NCBI GenBank assembly: GCA_007116425.1
Contig: SKIL01000150.1
Span: 1-8,487 of the forward strand
Reading direction: 5' to 3'
Origin: Bacteriovoracaceae bacterium
GTDB lineage: Bacteria; Bdellovibrionota; Bacteriovoracia; Bacteriovoracales; Bacteriovoracaceae
DNA length: 8,487 nt
Position 1 is the first letter of the stretch. Every line of letters begins with the position of its first letter. Of this stretch, positions 5,888 to 8,487 are shown piece by piece. Position numbers and translations under genes: made by a program. Below the pieces are notes generated by a model. That model was not told where the DNA came from and did no database searches. It worked only from the letters and a program-made list of their open reading frames with translations.

Positions 5888-6834
5888 TTATAAGTTTAAA
5901 TCCAACCTATCTTTGTAACTTTAGAAATGGAAAGTGTGCGAAAACCTGCTATTTGACTGCTGATCAACTTGCGAGTGAGTCCGTACTTGATCTTGAAGTC
6001 TTGAAAAAGAAAGTTTTGGAGGTAAAAGAAGAGTGTGGATTGGATCACATCGACCTGTACGGTGGCGAAATCACTTTGTTACCAGATTCCTATCAGTTTG
6101 AGCTTGCAAGTTTTTTAACAACACTCAATTGCAGTGTTAATGTTGTCACAAATTATTCTCGTCCTGACTCTATAATTTTAACCTCACCTTTGACAAATGG
6201 CTTTGATATCTCGGTTAGTTGGGACTACACCGCCAGACAGGGCTGGAGTAAGGTCTTGAAAAATATGCAAGAAACGAAAAGACCTTTTGCCATTTTGTCA
6301 CTTGCTTCTCCAGAGTTTGCACGACATGATCCGGAAGATTTTTTTGAAATTATTGCAAAACTTGAAAATTTAATTTGTTTTGAAATAAAACCTTATAGTC
6401 AGAACCAGAGTAATAGCTATTCTTTTGGTCATAAAGACTATGAAAAGTTAGTACAAAAATACATCGAGGTTTATGAGAGAAGAAAATACCCCTTTATGTT
6501 TACTAATATTGAGTTACTGAAGGATAGCTTGGCCAAGGAAAAAGTGAGCTGGAGTGACGAGCATCTCTATCTTAATCCTAGGGGAGAGTGGTGTGTTCTA
6601 GATTTTGATGATAAGGGGCGAGAGTATTTTCATAAAGTTTTCGATCTAGCCGGATTTAAAAAATGGGAAGAAAATGAAAAGCGTCATTTCAAGTTAGATC
6701 CTGTTTGTTCTAAATGTAGCTTCTTAGGACATTGCCTCAGTGAACATCTTCGTCCTATTGTGAATTTTGAGAGTGAAGGTTGTAGTGGGTACAGAGGACT
6801 TATAGAGTGGTATGATGAGCGTAGACTTAGATAA
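5884..6834 (+). CDS. Second radical SAM-like protein with non-standard cysteine spacing
   Basis: The 316-residue product resembles a radical SAM/SPASM protein: an N-terminal strand leading into cysteines (LNPTYLCNFRNGKCAKTCYL), a clear GGE motif in LYGGEITLL (60-62), a late LNPRGEWCVLDFDD strand with Cys237, and a CSKCSFLGHC cluster (Cys275, 278, 284) plus Cys300. The first motif reads Cys11-x6-Cys18-x3-Cys22 rather than Cx3Cx2C, as if three residues were inserted after the first pair and one more after the second. It may still ligate a cluster, or it may be a non-catalytic partner of the preceding enzyme. The auxiliary region is shorter than in the upstream protein, with room for probably one cluster. 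The ATG overlaps the upstream stop as ATGA; the downstream gene overlaps its 3' end by 20-23 bp. Function beyond radical SAM relatedness is not established. Confidence 0.82.
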   Translation: MIISLNPTYLCNFRNGKCAKTCYLTADQLASESVLDLEVLKKKVLEVKEECGLDHIDLYGGEITLLPDSYQFELASFLTTLNCSVNVVTNYSRPDSIILTSPLTNGFDISVSWDYTARQGWSKVLKNMQETKRPFAILSLASPEFARHDPEDFFEIIAKLENLICFEIKPYSQNQSNSYSFGHKDYEKLVQKYIEVYERRKYPFMFTNIELLKDSLAKEKVSWSDEHLYLNPRGEWCVLDFDDKGREYFHKVFDLAGFKKWEENEKRHFKLDPVCSKCSFLGHCLSEHLRPIVNFESEGCSGYRGLIEWYDERRLR

Positions 6835-7405
6835 ACTAAATGATGAGCTGAAAGATTTGAATCTAAGTACGGATTTGGCATTTTATTTAGGTCATCCCCA
6901 TTTGTACGTTCATGATTGTGTCGGCTATATTTTTGAGGGGACATCAAGTTTCTACAGATCGAAGTATCCTGCCGACGATATGGAAAGATGGAGAGCACGT
7001 ATTTTGAATGATTTTTATCAAGAGAATATGTCTATCAAGCTTGAAGGGATTGAGAAAGTGGTAGATCTTATGGCCTACAACTCTTTATTTAATTATTTAG
7101 AAAAAAAAATGAGCTTTCAGGGTATTACTTTTCACCTTTTTTTCTCTCCAGAATCAGGTGAGAGTTTTGATCTTCACTCAGATGATGTGGCCGTCTATCT
7201 TTATCTTTTAGCAGGAGAAAAAAAGTTGAGGATAGAAATGGAACAAGGTGGGAGCTTACAAAGCTTAAAGCTTACTGAAGGGGAAGGGACGCTAATACAA
7301 AAAGGGTATTTACACCAAGTATTTCCTCATAAGGTAAAAACGGTAGCTTTAAGTATTGGACATAATCATTTGGGGCGGGGTGTTTATGAAGGCATGGAAA
7401 TATAA
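6812..7405 (+). CDS. JmjC/cupin-like Fe(II)/2OG oxygenase
   Basis: The 197-residue protein has a C-terminal cupin core typical of JmjC-type oxygenases: SFDLHSDDVAVYLYLLAGEKKL resembles the family's PHxDxxDVFxxQxxGxKxW segment, with metal ligands His122 and Asp124, and a distal His168 in GTLIQKGYLHQVFP followed by a strand TVALSIGHN. Lys137/138 could serve as the 2OG-binding lysine. JmjC/cupin oxygenases hydroxylate protein side chains, including ribosomal proteins, and related enzymes occur in peptide tailoring pathways. Residues 1-100 are mostly helical-looking and match nothing I recognise. Two adjacent ATGs (6812 and 6815) are possible; the GAG at 6805 suits the second better. The start lies inside the end of the radical SAM-like gene, and its own end overlaps the next gene, so it belongs to the same coupled operon. 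It is a different subfamily from the minus-strand oxygenase. Confidence 0.75.
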   Translation: MMSVDLDKLNDELKDLNLSTDLAFYLGHPHLYVHDCVGYIFEGTSSFYRSKYPADDMERWRARILNDFYQENMSIKLEGIEKVVDLMAYNSLFNYLEKKMSFQGITFHLFFSPESGESFDLHSDDVAVYLYLLAGEKKLRIEMEQGGSLQSLKLTEGEGTLIQKGYLHQVFPHKVKTVALSIGHNHLGRGVYEGMEI

Positions 7406-7796
7406 TCAGTTTAATTATTATTCACTTGTGAATCAGTTTGAAGACAGTCTTGATGACAAAGAGGTTATTACCATCAAGAGAGATGACCCAGAATTTATCA
7501 ATAAGATATTGTTATATTTTAGGCAGAAAGACGTTCCTTTTATTTATCCTCCAAAAAGCTATTTTGTAGGAATCGTTTATGCTCGCCTTCTTGTTGATTA
7601 TTTTGGAGAAGAGTTTTATGAAGTTTTAAGTGATCCGGATTTATTGTATGGGAATGACTCTTGTTTTCTTCCCTATGATCAGGACAAGGAGGTCTATGAC
7701 TCCGTAATACAACATGTGGGTCTTGACTTTGATCTTACGGGAGGGATGGTCCCAGATGTTTTTAAGTATTTTCAAGCTGAGATGCTTGGAAAGTAG
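7386..7796 (+). CDS. Small aromatic-rich protein, last gene of the radical SAM operon
   Basis: I do not recognise this 136-residue protein. It is strikingly aromatic: 26 Phe, Tyr or Trp residues (19%), dense in the N-terminus (MKAWKYNQFNYYSLVNQF), with acidic residues spread throughout and a single Cys93 in LLYGNDSCFLPYDQD. There is no signal peptide, membrane segment or catalytic motif that I can see. The ATG at 7386 is preceded by a G-rich GGGGTG site 4-9 nt upstream and overlaps the oxygenase gene by 20 bp; an in-frame TTG at 7356 would lengthen it by ten residues but has no good ribosome site. Position in the operon suggests an accessory subunit, substrate-binding partner or the protein substrate of the upstream enzymes. 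It ends 19 bp before the convergent unknown gene. Confidence 0.7.
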   Translation: MKAWKYNQFNYYSLVNQFEDSLDDKEVITIKRDDPEFINKILLYFRQKDVPFIYPPKSYFVGIVYARLLVDYFGEEFYEVLSDPDLLYGNDSCFLPYDQDKEVYDSVIQHVGLDFDLTGGMVPDVFKYFQAEMLGK

Positions 7797-7815
7797 CAAC
7801 AAATTGTTTTTGATC

Positions 7816-8487
7816 TTAGAGGATTTCAGGATTAACAATATATGGGTCTTCTGGATAGTAGTAACGTTTTACTCTAACAAAATTTTTGCCAGAAAAAGTT
7901 GCAGCGTATAGACCAAAGGATTGGCGAAATTTTTCTATGCAAGCTGTATTAAGTTCTTCCGCGGTTAGCATGGCCGTAGGAAAGTAACAGTTGAAAAATC
8001 TCTCAACTTGGTTTTGACTTTCGTGAAAGAAGTAGTAGTCTTTATTTCCGTTCTCAAAAAAACCTATCCCAAACAGTGAACTCCCCATCTTCCAGTTTGA
8101 TTTTGGAGGAAGGTTGGTTAAAGCAAAGTTTTCATCATGTGCGTTCGCGAAAAAGTAGATTTTGTATTTCAAAATATCAGAAGATGATGTTTGTTTCAGG
8201 GCCCAATAATTCATGAGTTCAGATGTTGCATAAATATCCGGAGAGAAAAGAGTGTGTTGAGTCAGATATTTTAGAGTGGGCGTTCCCTCAAAAACGATTG
8301 AAGTTTCATTTTGTGAGACACCTATCATTTCAATCTTATGCGTATTTATTGCCTCTTGAACAGGTGTTTTAGAGTTGAGCCGTTGAGGTATTAGCTCACA
8401 ATAATTCATCGATTTATAGCTAACTTCCTTGGTTCCGTCTGAATTAAGTTGAATTTCAAAAATTGTTTTCTGCACACTTATCGTCGC
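7816..8487 (-). CDS. Unrecognised protein, 5' truncated by window edge
   Basis: The reading frame runs open to the window edge on the minus strand (223 visible codons), so the true start probably lies beyond it. A GTG at 8475 is the first possible internal start but has no Shine-Dalgarno. The visible protein is rich in aromatic residues (for example KDYYFFHESQNQ, VERFFNCYF and VKRYYYPEDPY) and looks alpha/beta with many strands; it has no transmembrane segment or recognisable catalytic motif. Its stop is 19 bp from the end of the radical SAM operon, in convergent orientation, so it is probably not part of that operon. No family can be named. Confidence 0.65.
   Translation of the reverse strand, partial: ATISVQKTIFEIQLNSDGTKEVSYKSMNYCELIPQRLNSKTPVQEAINTHKIEMIGVSQNETSIVFEGTPTLKYLTQHTLFSPDIYATSELMNYWALKQTSSSDILKYKIYFFANAHDENFALTNLPPKSNWKMGSSLFGIGFFENGNKDYYFFHESQNQVERFFNCYFPTAMLTAEELNTACIEKFRQSFGLYAATFSGKNFVRVKRYYYPEDPYIVNPEIL

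Noticed and set aside
4814..6834. His-Xaa-Ser (Hxs) system, which also pairs two radical SAM proteins
   Set aside because: No His-Xaa-Ser repeat protein is present, and the neighbouring small protein does not resemble what I know of that system; the pairing alone is not enough.
6684..6998. Antisense open frame across the radical SAM-like/oxygenase junction
   Set aside because: It lies opposite two genes with clear family motifs, and its translation has low-complexity, non-protein-like composition. Other antisense frames (for example 97-285, 791-1039, 1557-1877, 3796-3987, 5185-5379, 7641-7838) were dropped for the same reason.
7356..7385. TTG start ten codons upstream of the aromatic-rich protein
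   Set aside because: No ribosome-binding site fits it, it lengthens the overlap with the oxygenase gene to 50 bp, and the ATG at 7386 has a G-rich site.
7797..7815. AACAAATTGTT palindrome between the convergent genes as a terminator
   Set aside because: The arms leave a single-base loop, so a stable hairpin cannot form, and the gap is only 19 bp.

Overview
The window is about 8.5 kb of AT-rich, gene-dense bacterial DNA. It has Shine-Dalgarno sites, overlapping operon genes, classical signal peptides and one twin-arginine-like leader. These point to a Gram-negative bacterium of low to moderate GC. The mix of many small secreted proteins, a BspA/DUF285 repeat surface protein and AT-rich codon use would suit a Bdellovibrionota/Bacteriovorax-like organism, but this is a weak guess: no rRNA or other phylogenetic marker is present.

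Layout. (1) 1-1467, plus strand: the 3' part of a PLP-dependent class I/II aminotransferase, followed 6 bp later by a small putative zinc-ribbon protein. (2) 1468-1638: the longest gene-free gap (171 bp). It holds a weak terminator, then a putative extended -10 promoter studded with TTGT...ACAA inverted repeats. (3) 1639-2557, plus: two small exported proteins of unknown function, the first with a Tat-like leader and the second with a Sec signal peptide. (4) 4684-2569, minus: an HxD...H...R 2-oxoglutarate/Fe(II) oxygenase followed 16 bp later by an anchored surface protein with a PKD-like domain and twelve 25-residue BspA/DUF285 repeats. (5) 4685-4813: a 129-bp divergent intergenic region with a good minus-strand promoter and a 10-codon leader-like ORF in plus orientation. 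(6) 4814-7796, plus: a tightly overlapping four-gene operon of a radical SAM/SPASM protein, a second radical SAM-like protein with an unusual cysteine spacing, a JmjC/cupin-type oxygenase and a small aromatic-rich protein of unknown function. (7) 8487-7816, minus: the 3' part of an unrecognised gene, convergent with the operon.

The most interesting part is 2569-7796. Two radical SAM enzymes and two different non-haem Fe(II)/2OG oxygenases sit around one divergent promoter region. This looks like a protein or peptide modification locus resembling RiPP biosynthesis, but no conventional precursor peptide, peptidase or exporter is visible. Possible substrates inside the window are the 136-residue aromatic-rich protein, the short leader ORF, and, for the minus-strand oxygenase, the Asp/Asn-rich repeats of the surface protein encoded beside it. 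All substrate assignments are inference.
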